A DNA stretch of 64,000 nt from Spirochaetales bacterium (GTDB lineage: Bacteria; Spirochaetota; Spirochaetia; SZUA-6; JAFGRV01), in NCBI GenBank assembly GCA_016930085.1, contig JAFGHO010000018.1, positions 1 through 64,000 of the forward strand, given 5' to 3'. A program made the position numbers and the translations under genes. Positions 36,447 to 45,528 of this stretch are shown in pieces; positions within the stretch are counted from its first letter, which is position 1, and each line of letters begins with the position of its first letter. The notes beneath the pieces were generated by a model, which had not been told where the DNA came from, did no database searches, and saw only the letters and a program-made list of their open reading frames with translations.

Positions 36447-37334
36447 TTACATCGAAAATATCCGGCTTTTTTCGGATTCAAGATAGTCACAAAGGGCTTC
36501 CCGCCAAGGTCTGAGAACAATACCCAGTCGGTTTTCACATTTCCCATTGCTTAACACCGAGTTTTTCGGCCGTTTTGCCGGTGCCTGATATTCATAACTC
36601 GTTATGGGAAGCAGTGAAACATCACGGGTGAGTACACCGTTCTCCTTACCGTACCGGTATATTTCCGTCGCGAATCCGAACCATGTCGTATAGCCTTGAT
36701 TAGTCACATGATAAATACCGTATGAATCGGTCTTAATTTTTATAATCGTTACAATCGCTTCGGCCAGGTCCTTTACGTTCGTCGGACTGCCTGTCCGGTC
36801 ATCCACTATGGTTACCGCTTCCCTTTCATTGAAAAGACCGATCATTGTTTTTACGAAATCCCCCGCGCCCCTTCCGTAAAGCCAGGCGGTTCGAAGAATG
36901 AAAAACCGGTCCGTTTCCGATTGCAGGAGTTTTTCTCCTTCCAGTTTACTCGCGCCATACACGCAAAGGGGATGCGCCGGGTCCGTCTCGATATAAGGGG
37001 CTTCTTTTTCACCATCAAACACGTAATCGGTGGATATGTGTATCAATACGGCACGACGGCGGCGTGCGATCAGGGCCAGATGGCGGGGGCCCGAAGCATT
37101 GAGGCGGAATGCTTTATCCCTCTCCCGTTCCGCGCTATCAACGGCCGTATATGCGGCACAATTGATGATATAATCGATGTCGGGGAAACGCCTTCCGGAT
37201 ATATATGATTCCAGACCTGCCATTGAGGTAATATCGACTTCTTTGTCCGTCGATACATATTCAAACCCGCATCGGGAAATAATCTCTTCGACAGCCGATC
37301 CGAGCATTCCCTTGTTCCCGACAAGCCAGATCAT
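36447..37334 (-). CDS. rmlD: dTDP-4-dehydrorhamnose reductase
   Basis: 295 residues, NAD(P)-binding motif VGNKGMLGSAV at the start, then INCAAYTAVDSAERE, HISTDYVFDGEKEAPY and YGASKLEGE (catalytic YxxxK), all typical of RmlD. It performs the last step of dTDP-L-rhamnose synthesis. Its start overlaps the end of the RmlC-like gene by four bases, showing an operon read leftward. The other two rml genes are on the opposite strand just beyond. Confidence 0.94.
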   Translation of the reverse strand: MIWLVGNKGMLGSAVEEIISRCGFEYVSTDKEVDITSMAGLESYISGRRFPDIDYIINCAAYTAVDSAERERDKAFRLNASGPRHLALIARRRRAVLIHISTDYVFDGEKEAPYIETDPAHPLCVYGASKLEGEKLLQSETDRFFILRTAWLYGRGAGDFVKTMIGLFNEREAVTIVDDRTGSPTNVKDLAEAIVTIIKIKTDSYGIYHVTNQGYTTWFGFATEIYRYGKENGVLTRDVSLLPITSYEYQAPAKRPKNSVLSNGKCENRLGIVLRPWREALCDYLESEKSRIFSM

Positions 37335-37855
37335 ATTGAAACAAATTCCTTAAAGAAAAAATCTTTTTCGTCCTCGTGCCGGATCTCATCGACCTCTTCC
37401 TTTTTATCCCTGCCCGCATAGAGTTTATCCGGATAATTGATCACCATCCCGCGGCATGTTTTTGAAATATTCCTGTATCCGTGTATAATGCCGGGCGGAA
37501 CAACAAGAGAAAGGGGGGCATCTTCTCCGGCGTAAAAAATCATTCGCCGACCGAAAGAAGAAGACCCTTTTCTGTCATCCCACAGATACACCTTGAAATT
37601 ACCCGGACCAATGAATGAGAAAATATCCGTCTGATACCTGTGTTCGTGCGGTCCTCGCCCGATTCCCGGCTCCGTATACGATACATAACTCATTTCCGGT
37701 CTCAATCCTTCGGGAAGCATATCGATGCGCATTGTTTCGACAAGGCATCCGCGTTCATCCATATATTTATGCAACCGGATAACGGTAACGTCGTCTATAG
37801 TCCCTCCGGTAAAATCCATCATTTCTTCATCCTCGTGTATTTTTAGGTGTTTCAC
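37331..37855 (-). CDS. rmlC: dTDP-4-dehydrorhamnose 3,5-epimerase-like protein
   Basis: 174 residues, cupin fold of the RmlC family: VTVIRLHKYMDERGCLVETMR, VSYTEPGIGRGPHEHRYQTDIFSFIGPGNFKVYLWDDR and VPPGIIHGYRN. The usual RGLHYQ-type motif is replaced by GPHEHRYQTD, so it belongs to a variant branch; epimerase function is inferred mainly from rmlA, rmlB and rmlD around it. First gene of the leftward pair with rmlD. Confidence 0.85.
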   Translation of the reverse strand: MKHLKIHEDEEMMDFTGGTIDDVTVIRLHKYMDERGCLVETMRIDMLPEGLRPEMSYVSYTEPGIGRGPHEHRYQTDIFSFIGPGNFKVYLWDDRKGSSSFGRRMIFYAGEDAPLSLVVPPGIIHGYRNISKTCRGMVINYPDKLYAGRDKKEEVDEIRHEDEKDFFFKEFVSI

Positions 37856-37981
37856 CCCAGATTACTACATTTCAAATAAAGCGTCTACAAGGATCATCGG
37901 GTTCATCCGAGGGACAAGGGGGGATTGAATTTGACGCCAATATGATATAGGCTTTATGTTTCCGTGCCAAGGAGACCGAAT

Positions 37982-38848
37982 ATGAAAGGAATAATTCTTG
38001 CCGGCGGATTCGGAACCCGCCTTTATCCGATCACACAGGTCATATGCAAGCAGTTGTTACCCGTTTATGACAAACCGATGATTTATTACCCCCTTTCCGT
38101 ACTTATGCTCGCTGGCATCAGAGACATTCTGATCATTTCAACTCCGGACGATCTTCCCAGGTTTCGATCTCTCTTCACGGACGGCTCCCATATCGGAATG
38201 CATTTTGAATACGCCGAACAATCCGAGCCGCGCGGATTGGCGGAGGCATTTATAATCGGAAAAGAGTTTATTGGAAAGGATACGGTCTGCCTTATCCTTG
38301 GCGATAATATTTTCTACGGTCACGCACTGACCGATCTACTGACATCCTCCGTCCGGCTCCGGAAAGGTGCTATTATCTATGCCTATTATGTAAGGAATCC
38401 GCACCGGTACGGAATTATAGAATTCGACGAACAGCACCGTGTTCTCTCGATCGAGGAAAAACCGAAAAAACCGAAATCGAACTTCGCCGTGGCGGGCATC
38501 TATTTCTACGACAACGACGTTGTCGAAATCGCGCACACGCTGACACCGTCCGAGAGAGGGGAACTCGAAATTACCGACGTGAACAATGCGTATGCGAAAC
38601 GCGGTGAATTAAAGGTGGAAATTATGGGGAGGGGATTTGCCTGGCTCGATACAGGCACACAGGATTCGCTTCTCGATGCTTCCGCATTCGTCAAGACAAT
38701 CGAAGATCGTCAGGGTTTGAAAATATCCTGTATTGAAGAAATAGCCTATGTAAAAGGATATATCAATGCCGGGCAATTAAGAAAAATCGCCGAACCACTC
38801 AAAAAATCCGGGTATGGAGAATATCTGATATCATTATTGAAGGAATGA
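37982..38848 (+). CDS. rmlA: Glucose-1-phosphate thymidylyltransferase
   Basis: 288 residues from the ATG at 37982, after AAGGAG (the frame is open from 37964). [37 protein letters not shown] is the family signature, and [21 protein letters not shown] and [14 protein letters not shown] are further RmlA motifs. It makes dTDP-glucose from glucose-1-phosphate and dTTP, the first step to dTDP-rhamnose. Its stop overlaps the start of rmlB. Confidence 0.96.
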   Translation: MKGIILAGGFGTRLYPITQVICKQLLPVYDKPMIYYPLSVLMLAGIRDILIISTPDDLPRFRSLFTDGSHIGMHFEYAEQSEPRGLAEAFIIGKEFIGKDTVCLILGDNIFYGHALTDLLTSSVRLRKGAIIYAYYVRNPHRYGIIEFDEQHRVLSIEEKPKKPKSNFAVAGIYFYDNDVVEIAHTLTPSERGELEITDVNNAYAKRGELKVEIMGRGFAWLDTGTQDSLLDASAFVKTIEDRQGLKISCIEEIAYVKGYINAGQLRKIAEPLKKSGYGEYLISLLKE

Positions 38849-39930
38849 CACCGATGAGAAAACTCACCAATATCATGGTAACGGGCGGCTGCGGATTTAT
38901 CGGCTCGAATTTTATACGTCACCTTTTTCTCGAGACAGATTTCGCGGGCACGATCGTCAATACCGACATACTCACCTATGCCGGGAATCCCGAGAATCTG
39001 ACCGACATACAGGAACGCTTCGGCGGTACACGGTATTACTTCGAACGGGCATCGGTCTGTGATTACCGGCTCATGACGGATATATTTTCACGGTACAAGA
39101 TCGATACCGTGGTTCATTTTGCCGCAGAATCACACGTGGACCGTTCTATTTTCGGTCCCAAAGATTTCATTCAGACGAACATTGTCGGGACATTCACGCT
39201 GCTGGAAGCGGCCCGGAAGTACTGGAAGGAAAGGGGCGATGTCATCTTCTATAATATAAGCACGGACGAAGTGTTCGGTTCCCTCGGTAAAAAAGGATTT
39301 TTCACGGAGGGAACTGCATACAATCCAAGAAGCCCCTATTCCGCATCAAAGGCGTCCGCGGATCATCTTGTACGGGCTGCGCATCATACATACGGACTCC
39401 CCGTCATTATTTCTCATTGCTCGAATAACTTCGGTCCGTACCAGTTTCCGGAAAAACTTATTCCCCTGATTATACTCAATATCCTCGACAACAGAGAACT
39501 TCCCGTCTACGGTGACGGAAAACATATACGCGACTGGCTTTTTGTAACGGACCATGCCCGGGCGATATTGCTTATCCTTCAGCGTGGTGAAACCGGTGAA
39601 ACCTATGCCGTCGGCGGCGATAATGAATGGCGGAATATCGATCTCGTCCATCTTCTCTGCGAAAGGGCGGCATTGCTTCAGGGAAAAAACAAGCATACAT
39701 ATAAAAAGAATATCTCCTTTGTCAGGGACCGGCCTGGCCACGACAGGCGATACGCGATCGATTGTTCAAAATTGAAAAAAACAATCGGATGGAAACCGTC
39801 GGGCAGCTTTATCGAAAAACTCGATACGACGATCACATGGTATATGGAGCATATCGAATGGGTCGATCATATAAAATCAGGTGATTATGCAACGTGGATA
39901 GAAAAACAGTACGGCACCTCCACATCATAA
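38845..39930 (+). CDS. rmlB: dTDP-glucose 4,6-dehydratase
   Basis: 361 residues: Rossmann motif [21 protein letters not shown] with the catalytic Asp/Glu, and YSASKAS with the YxxxK Tyr/Lys. [13 protein letters not shown] and [13 protein letters not shown] are typical of RmlB. It makes the 4-keto-6-deoxy intermediate. The ATGA overlap with rmlA shows coupling. Confidence 0.96.
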   Translation: MTPMRKLTNIMVTGGCGFIGSNFIRHLFLETDFAGTIVNTDILTYAGNPENLTDIQERFGGTRYYFERASVCDYRLMTDIFSRYKIDTVVHFAAESHVDRSIFGPKDFIQTNIVGTFTLLEAARKYWKERGDVIFYNISTDEVFGSLGKKGFFTEGTAYNPRSPYSASKASADHLVRAAHHTYGLPVIISHCSNNFGPYQFPEKLIPLIILNILDNRELPVYGDGKHIRDWLFVTDHARAILLILQRGETGETYAVGGDNEWRNIDLVHLLCERAALLQGKNKHTYKKNISFVRDRPGHDRRYAIDCSKLKKTIGWKPSGSFIEKLDTTITWYMEHIEWVDHIKSGDYATWIEKQYGTSTS

Positions 39931-39976
39931 CGCCGCGGAACGTCGCCCCAAGCGGCATCCCCGGATATATGCCGTT

Positions 39977-40267
39977 TTAATCGCTATGCTGACTGTTTTT
40001 TCGGATTAGAAATGCCGCGATATTGTCAAGGGAATCGAGATTTTCAGGAAGCAATTCGGTATCTTCGATTTTAACGCCAAAATTACTTTCAATAAACTCG
40101 ATCACTTCGAGAATTCCCGTTGAATCGATAATTCCATTTTCCATAAACGATATATCATCTTCAATCTGAAAGGATGTATCTCCGAACAGAAAAGTGGTAA
40201 TAATAAAATCTTTCACTTTTCTCTTTATTTCTTCCTTTTTTGCTTCCACTCGCACTCCGATCAGCAT
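39977..40267 (-). CDS. Acyl carrier protein-like protein
   Basis: 96 residues. NGIIDSTGILEVIEFIESNFGVKI carries the phosphopantetheine-attachment Ser in a DS motif followed by a hydrophobic helix, as in acyl or peptidyl carrier proteins. A GTG at 40249, preceded by GGAG, may be the real start. There is no adenylation or ketosynthase gene nearby, so this is an orphan carrier. It may serve acylation in the neighbouring polysaccharide or peptide pathway; this is a guess from position. Confidence 0.82.
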   Translation of the reverse strand: MLIGVRVEAKKEEIKRKVKDFIITTFLFGDTSFQIEDDISFMENGIIDSTGILEVIEFIESNFGVKIEDTELLPENLDSLDNIAAFLIRKNSQHSD

Positions 40268-40522
40268 TAAACTTTCGTTGATATTGTTTCATGGTTAATC
40301 ACCTGCATACTATGTCACAGTAACCCCACATACAATATACTACTTATTCTTTTGGTATGTTGTCAATAATCCGGCCGACACTCTCTCTTTATTTTTACAG
40401 GCAAAAGCGGGAAAACGAAACCGGCATGATATAAACGGTGTCACAGGAATCAGAACAAAGCTTGTTTATTGATATTGCCGTTTCCTGTTTTCGGCAGGTT
40501 TCTTTGTCTTCCTCTTCTGAGG

Positions 40523-41326
40523 CTAATACTGAATAAGACTGCCGTCTTTCTTTGCCCTCTTCACCGCATACCGGAAGAACAGGAGGCTGATCGGCCCCAT
40601 GATAATAATAAATATAACGAGATTGACAAGCGGGAATATGATTTCAACCGGATCGACCCGTGCAAGGAGGAGATCCCGAAGCGCGCGAATCGAATGTGTG
40701 ATGGGGAGTATATTGCCGATAACCCTGAGAGGTTCAGGGAGGACTTCCCTGGGGAAAAAAATCCCTCCCAGAAAGTAGCTCGATGAGCCGAAGAGGATAT
40801 CGATCGGATTGCCCTGCTTGAAAATCATGATAAATGCGGCGGAAAGCATGCCGACCGTAAGAAACGCAATAAAGGTGAGCATAAGAATGACGAGGGTGAT
40901 AAAAAGCTGTGAAACGATAATGGTGATACCGAGAAAAATCATACCCCCCGCAAGCATCAGTACCGAGCCGAGAAACGAGGTGACAAACGACCACATCGAG
41001 TTGCCGATGAGAACCGTATAAATCGATGTCGGGGTACTCAGGAGGGCTTCGAGGGTCCCTTTCACCTGGGCATCCCTGACATCGGAGGAAAGGGAGGATA
41101 GACCGACAAAGACGAAACTCGATACAGCCATGCCGACCAATACATAAGGGAAATACGACCCGCCGTAGGCCTCGAGATAGGGAGAAAGCGTATTACCGAA
41201 TGTTTGCCCGATGAAATAAAACATGAAGAGGGTCGCAATCATAAAGCCGAAACGGAGAATGATGTAAAACCGGTAACTCAGGGAAATCAGAAAATCCTTT
41301 TTGATAAAGGCTAATAATTTCATCAC
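40523..41326 (-). CDS. ABC-2 type transporter permease
   Basis: 267 residues with six hydrophobic segments: FGFMIATLFMFYFIGQTF, YVLVGMAVSSFVFVGLSSL, FVTSFLGSVLMLAGGMIFLGITII, FITLVILMLTFIAFLTVGML, SYFLGGIFFPREVLPEPLR and PLVNLVIFIIIMGPISLLFF. VKGTLEALLSTPTS is the ABC-2 family segment. It overlaps the ATPase gene upstream by four bases. It is divergent from the peptide-modifying genes at 42379, so it could export their product; polysaccharide export is an alternative. Confidence 0.85.
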   Translation of the reverse strand: MMKLLAFIKKDFLISLSYRFYIILRFGFMIATLFMFYFIGQTFGNTLSPYLEAYGGSYFPYVLVGMAVSSFVFVGLSSLSSDVRDAQVKGTLEALLSTPTSIYTVLIGNSMWSFVTSFLGSVLMLAGGMIFLGITIIVSQLFITLVILMLTFIAFLTVGMLSAAFIMIFKQGNPIDILFGSSSYFLGGIFFPREVLPEPLRVIGNILPITHSIRALRDLLLARVDPVEIIFPLVNLVIFIIIMGPISLLFFRYAVKRAKKDGSLIQY

Positions 41327-42276
41327 CGTTTCTCTCCTTCCGTCAATCGAAGAATGATATCGAAAAGTGAATCCTCCTGCACATTACAATTATATACCTC
41401 GCCCCCGTGTTCGATAATCGCCCTGAGTACGGCGGGTATCCCGCGTTCATCCCCGATCCGGAAACATATGCGGTGTTCATCCTGCGTGACGGAGAGGGAC
41501 GGGAAGCGGTCTTTCCACGTCATACGGGGCATTCCGATACATTTGATTTCCACATGGAGAAGCGGGTTCATCGTTTTTCGTATTTCATCCAGGCTTCCCC
41601 GGGCGATCACCCTGCCTTTGTCAAGTATTATAAGTCGATCGGAAAGGGTCTGGGCTTCGAGAACATCATGGGTACAAAGAAGGACGGTTGCTCCCATCTT
41701 TTGAATGAAATTGCGGATGATGAGATCATGAATCGATTTCTTTGTCACCGGATCAATGTGTGTCGTTGGTTCATCAAGAAGCAGAACATGCGGCTCGCCC
41801 AGAATCGCTCTGCCCAGAATGAGTTTTTGCTTCATCCCGGCAGAGTAATGTCTGAAGGGTTTGTCCCCTTCTTCCGCGAGTCCGATCTCTGCGAGTACCT
41901 CCTCAACCCGCTTTTTACGGATTCGCCCCTTGAGGCCATACAATGAAGCGAAAAAATCGAGATTTTGCCGGCCCGTCAATCGCCAGTAAAAAGAGCGGTC
42001 ATTCGGCGTTGCAAGGCCGATGCGGCCTTTATAGGCTCCCGGAATCGTCATGGTCCCATGATCCGGCGTGACAAGCCCCGCGATGATCTCGATAATTGTT
42101 GTCTTGCCCGCCCCGTTCGGACCCAGGAGACAGGTGATGTTACCTTGCGGGCAGGCAAAGCTTACACCGTCCAACGCCTTTGTCTTTTTAGACTTTTTCC
42201 ATGGCAGAAGCGAGGGTGTCCGGTATATTTTAACCACATCATTCATGACGATAATGTTTGTATTCACAATGCACAA
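41323..42276 (-). CDS. ABC transporter ATP-binding protein
   Basis: 317 residues: Walker A LLGPNGAGKTT, signature YSAGMKQKLILGRAIL, Walker B HVLLLDEPT and the H-loop LLCTHDV. The C-terminal 90 residues extend the nucleotide domain, as in DrrA-type exporters. The pair with the permease at 40523 makes a complete exporter. It faces away from the radical-SAM gene set across 102 bp, suggesting a shared promoter region. Confidence 0.93.
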   Translation of the reverse strand: MCIVNTNIIVMNDVVKIYRTPSLLPWKKSKKTKALDGVSFACPQGNITCLLGPNGAGKTTIIEIIAGLVTPDHGTMTIPGAYKGRIGLATPNDRSFYWRLTGRQNLDFFASLYGLKGRIRKKRVEEVLAEIGLAEEGDKPFRHYSAGMKQKLILGRAILGEPHVLLLDEPTTHIDPVTKKSIHDLIIRNFIQKMGATVLLCTHDVLEAQTLSDRLIILDKGRVIARGSLDEIRKTMNPLLHVEIKCIGMPRMTWKDRFPSLSVTQDEHRICFRIGDERGIPAVLRAIIEHGGEVYNCNVQEDSLFDIILRLTEGEKR

Positions 42277-42305
42277 GCATATATCAGAGAAACTCCATTT
42301 GCAAT

Positions 42306-42359
42306 AGGAGGAACAAATGAATTATGATTGAACCTGTAGAAGTGCTTTTTGCGCAGTAA
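42306..42359 (+). promoter_or_regulatory. Strong Shine-Dalgarno with two overlapping mini-ORFs
   Basis: AGGAGG at 42306-42311 leads to ATG AAT TAT GAT TGA at 42317-42331 (MNYD), overlapped by ATG at 42324 opening 11 codons to 42359. The main gene starts 20 nt later with a weaker site. It may be a translated leader; a chance arrangement is possible. Confidence 0.3.
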
Positions 42360-42378
42360 ACAAACGAATCGGGAACAG

Positions 42379-42849
42379 ATGAGTCATTATTCTGCAGAAC
42401 AGTGGATGAAACTTTTAACCGGCGAACTCGAGCCCGGAACGGAAATAGACCTCCCCGTCCTTACCGGGAGCATGTGTCCTTTAATCTGTCCCGGCGACAG
42501 GGTAAAAATTATGCGTGCCTTATGGAACAATTGTCATATTGGTGATATTATCATATTCAAGAAAGGCAATCAGTTAATTGCGCACAGGTTACTCTTGCGG
42601 TTTTCAATCGGAATAATCCAAATCTTTTTTCAAAAAGGAGATTTCAGTAAAAAAGGTTGTTTCATCAAAACGGATCAGATTGTGGGTAAAGTAATTCATG
42701 TCGTCAAACGGGACGGCAGCGTACATGAATATGGAAACAATCGAAAAGACGAGAGAACGATTGCCGTAAAAAAACTAATTCTTTCACTATCGGCGGCGGT
42801 CGTCAGTTATGGAAAGGAATTGATAAAATGGATATTCATTCATCCCTGA
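42379..42849 (+). CDS. SipW-like signal peptidase (S26B type)
   Basis: 156 residues from the ATG at 42379 (a TTG at 42349 is in frame). LPVLTGSMCPLICPGD gives Ser31 of the GSMxP motif; GDIIIF follows, and AHR (His69) replaces the Lys of ordinary bacterial LepB, so the dyad is Ser-His as in SipW and archaeal/ER signal peptidases. KTDQIVGKV is the downstream Asp motif. One C-terminal hydrophobic stretch could anchor it. In a peptide-modification cassette it is the natural candidate for leader or propeptide cleavage. It overlaps the HprK-like gene by 22 bases. Confidence 0.8.
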   Translation: MSHYSAEQWMKLLTGELEPGTEIDLPVLTGSMCPLICPGDRVKIMRALWNNCHIGDIIIFKKGNQLIAHRLLLRFSIGIIQIFFQKGDFSKKGCFIKTDQIVGKVIHVVKRDGSVHEYGNNRKDERTIAVKKLILSLSAAVVSYGKELIKWIFIHP

Positions 42850-43694
42850 GATGCAGCATACGGATCGGAGAAATAATAATCCATCTTCAATGCCCGACGG
42901 AAGATTATGCAAAGGACCTGCGGCGTTATTTTAATGCAAAAGACGAAAGCGGTCAGGGGATTGAAATAGAACTCGAAATTACGGCGGGGGAGGAGAATAT
43001 CGGGATACCGGAGTCCCTTTTTACTGAAAAATCGGTATCCGGCAATCACTTCACCATTACGGGGCACTCCGCCTCCGGATTCTTCGATGCGGCTACGGGA
43101 AAAGGAAAAATAAACGTTCATTATGCGCTGACGAGTTCCCTCAGGACCCGCCTTTTCGAACAGCTTATGTACCAGGCCTTTTACTCGGCGGTAAAAAGAA
43201 CGGCAGGACACAACCTTCTGATTCATTCCTGCGGCGTGATCAGGGACGATCGCGGCTATCTCTTTGTGGGAAAATCAGAAAGCGGGAAGACGACGATCGC
43301 AGGATTGAGCAAAACGTATTCCGTCCTGAACGATGAAATAACGATGATCGATCTTGACGGAAAGATACCGGTACTGCACAGCACCCCTTTTAACGGCTAT
43401 TTCACATCCAAGGTTGAAGGAAAAGCGCCGTTAAGCTCACTGTTTATTCTCAGACAATCACATAAACATGCCGTTACGGAAATCAGAAAGAGTACGGCGG
43501 TGAAGACCATTTTCCATGAGATCGTCCCCATAACTGGCCTTGAAGATGAAATCACGGGGGAAACACATGAGCGTATGCTCGATGACGCATCGGAGATCGC
43601 GGAAAAAACGCCCGTTTATATACTCGAATTCCGCAAAGACGCGGGATTCTGGGCTGAAATCGATACCATGACAAAAAAAAACGGAGTCATATAA
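42828..43694 (+). CDS. HprK-like kinase of a peptide-modification cassette
   Basis: 288 residues. A poorly conserved N-terminal half precedes LLIHSCGVIRDDRGYLFVGKS and the P-loop GKSESGKTT (148-156), then DEITMID as Walker B-like Asp/Glu. The C-terminal half (HSTPFNGYF, PLSSLFILRQS) fits HPr-kinase-related proteins found with PqqD and radical SAM genes, and the kinases of some lasso-peptide clusters that phosphorylate the precursor. No HPr gene is nearby, so the substrate may be the precursor peptide; that is inference. It ends just before the pqqD-like gene. Confidence 0.82.
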   Translation: MDIHSSLRCSIRIGEIIIHLQCPTEDYAKDLRRYFNAKDESGQGIEIELEITAGEENIGIPESLFTEKSVSGNHFTITGHSASGFFDAATGKGKINVHYALTSSLRTRLFEQLMYQAFYSAVKRTAGHNLLIHSCGVIRDDRGYLFVGKSESGKTTIAGLSKTYSVLNDEITMIDLDGKIPVLHSTPFNGYFTSKVEGKAPLSSLFILRQSHKHAVTEIRKSTAVKTIFHEIVPITGLEDEITGETHERMLDDASEIAEKTPVYILEFRKDAGFWAEIDTMTKKNGVI

Positions 43695-43985
43695 ATGGAT
43701 ATATTCGAAATGATACCGGTCACAAATAGTCAGCTTACCGTCAGAGAGATTGGTGATGATATCGTCATTCTATCGGAGGAGACCCTGGAGATTCACAACC
43801 TCGAGGGTTCCGCCGCGTTCCTCTGGAAGTGTATCGATGGGAAAACGACTGTCGGCGATATACGTGATAAACTTTGCCATGAGTATGAGGTAACGGCCGA
43901 GCAGGCAAAGGATGATATCGCCGAGTTTTTTGATGAATGCGAAAAAAAGAACCTCATCTCTTTTCGCGATACGGACAAAGAATGA
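43695..43985 (+). CDS. PqqD-family peptide chaperone (RiPP recognition element)
   Basis: 96 residues: VREIGDDIVILSEETLEIHNLEGSAAFLWKCIDGKTTVGDIRDKLCHEYEV, the PqqD fold with the winged-helix-like pattern that binds leader peptides. These proteins hold the precursor for the radical SAM enzyme. It starts one base after the kinase stop and its own stop overlaps the radical SAM start (ATGA), so the three are co-translated. Confidence 0.9.
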   Translation: MDIFEMIPVTNSQLTVREIGDDIVILSEETLEIHNLEGSAAFLWKCIDGKTTVGDIRDKLCHEYEVTAEQAKDDIAEFFDECEKKNLISFRDTDKE

Positions 43986-45067
43986 ATATGCCGGGTGCGG
44001 ATGATCCCGCCGATATAAAACGGATTGAAGAGAGTCTCCACGCGCAGCTGAATAAACGATATCAAAGGGAAAACCGTATTTTTTCCGTTCTCGTTGAAGT
44101 GACGCACCGCTGTGTCTCCCGCTGTATCCACTGTTTTCTCCTGAAAAACCGCCGGGATGAACTCGAACCGGATGAAATTGAGGATGTATTCGATCAACTC
44201 GCAAAAGAGGGAACGATCGAACTCGCGTTAAGCGGGGGAGAACCCTTTTTACGCGATGATTTTCCGGAAATACTGGCCAAAGCTTCACGTCACCGCTTCT
44301 TTGTTACCATCCTTACGACGGGCATATTGATCCAAAAGCCCGAAGTGACATTACTGGAACGGAACCGTATTAAAAAAATAGAGTTATCGCTTCTTGGCTC
44401 GCGGCCTGAAACACATGATGCCATCATGAATCATGAGGGGGCATTCAACCGTTTAAAGCGGGCGGTAAAATTGTTGAAGCATGCCGATTTCATGATAGCG
44501 CTCAAAGCGACGATTATGCGGCAGAATGTCCGTGAAATCGAGGAAATGCGGAATCTGGCTGAAGAATGGGGTGTCCGGTTTTCCGCAAGTCTTTCCCTGA
44601 CGCCGCGTGAGAACGGAGACAGAACCCCCCAATCCTTCGGACTGGATGCGGATGTCATTGAAACCCTGGACCCGTCATTGCTCGATTTCGCGCCGCTTCA
44701 TAGCGGGGAGTCGCTGAAAAAGCCGCAGCTTACCTGCCGGGCGGGAAGTACGGTCGCGGGGATTTCTCCGGCCGGCGATATATTTCCATGTATATTGATG
44801 AGAAAAAAGGTAGGGAATATCCGCCAACAAAGCCTGGAAGAGATCTGGCATACTCATCCGTCACCATTTCTCAGGGAAATAAGAGCTTTGAAGGAAACCG
44901 ATATCGCAGAATGTTACCGGTGCGAGCGTGTCGCGATATGTCCGCGATGTTCCGGTACAGCGTATATGGAGACGGGCAGTCTCATCATGCCTTCTCCCAG
45001 TGCCTGTATATATTCGAAAGGAATAAAAAAAGCGCTGTTGCGCAGAGAGGGAAAAAACGACGTTTAA
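43982..45067 (+). CDS. Radical SAM/SPASM peptide-modifying enzyme
   Basis: 361 residues from the ATG at 43982, which overlaps the pqqD stop (the frame is open from 43937). The radical SAM cluster motif is CVSRCIHC (Cys44, 48, 51), followed by LSGGEPFLRDDF for SAM binding. The C-terminus is a SPASM domain: CRAGSTVAGISPAGDIFPC (Cx12Gx4C), CYRCERVAICPRC (Cx2Cx5Cx2C) and a last Cys in ACIYSKG. Such enzymes install thioether, carbon-carbon or other links on peptides. Next to PqqD it is expected to act on the small peptide encoded opposite at 45187. Confidence 0.94.
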   Translation: MNMPGADDPADIKRIEESLHAQLNKRYQRENRIFSVLVEVTHRCVSRCIHCFLLKNRRDELEPDEIEDVFDQLAKEGTIELALSGGEPFLRDDFPEILAKASRHRFFVTILTTGILIQKPEVTLLERNRIKKIELSLLGSRPETHDAIMNHEGAFNRLKRAVKLLKHADFMIALKATIMRQNVREIEEMRNLAEEWGVRFSASLSLTPRENGDRTPQSFGLDADVIETLDPSLLDFAPLHSGESLKKPQLTCRAGSTVAGISPAGDIFPCILMRKKVGNIRQQSLEEIWHTHPSPFLREIRALKETDIAECYRCERVAICPRCSGTAYMETGSLIMPSPSACIYSKGIKKALLRREGKNDV

Positions 45068-45186
45068 TCAGTGTATTTCACGACAATACTATATTCCCAA
45101 TAACGTGAGTAGCTTTTTACGTCTGCACAGCTTTTAATTATAAGTCAGATTAACGTTTCAAAAAAACCGTATGAGAGAAAAACGCA

Positions 45187-45327
45187 TCAACCTTTACAGC
45201 ATACTCCCCAAATCCAGGCGGGCCGGATGAATTTCAACGGGCCGCTCTGCTGTCCGTAACAGCCGAAAACCCCTATTTCCATCTTTTCACTCTGGATAAC
45301 CGGTTTTGTATATGTCTTCTTCATCAT
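45187..45327 (-). CDS. Candidate RiPP precursor peptide
   Basis: A 45-46 residue ORF too short for ordinary gene lists, antisense to and 120 bp beyond the radical SAM gene. AAAAAGGGG precedes two Met codons; the second (45324) has better spacing. The N-terminus MKKTYTKPVIQSEKMEIG is Lys/Glu-rich like known leader peptides (K-x-Y-x-KP-x-I-x-SE). The C-terminal half contains FGCYG (Cys22), PLKFIRPAWIWG with two Trp, and a final VCCKG with Cys42-Cys43 (numbering from the second Met). Leader-like start, Cys/Trp-rich core and neighbourhood fit a radical-SAM RiPP precursor. No homologues could be searched. Confidence 0.78.
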   Translation of the reverse strand: MMKKTYTKPVIQSEKMEIGVFGCYGQQSGPLKFIRPAWIWGVCCKG

Positions 45328-45528
45328 TTGCCCCTTTTTCAATACATGATGTATAAAATTTACTATATAATTACATATTTTTTTTATTCTGTCAAGTTTT
45401 TTTTTGTTTTTTTTCAGATTGAATTCAAAGAAAATCGTGATGATCGTATTAATCCGATGAATCCGGGGCCGGTATGATATGCCGGATAATTGACAGCAAA
45501 GAAAGCCTTTTACTATAATAGCCGTATA

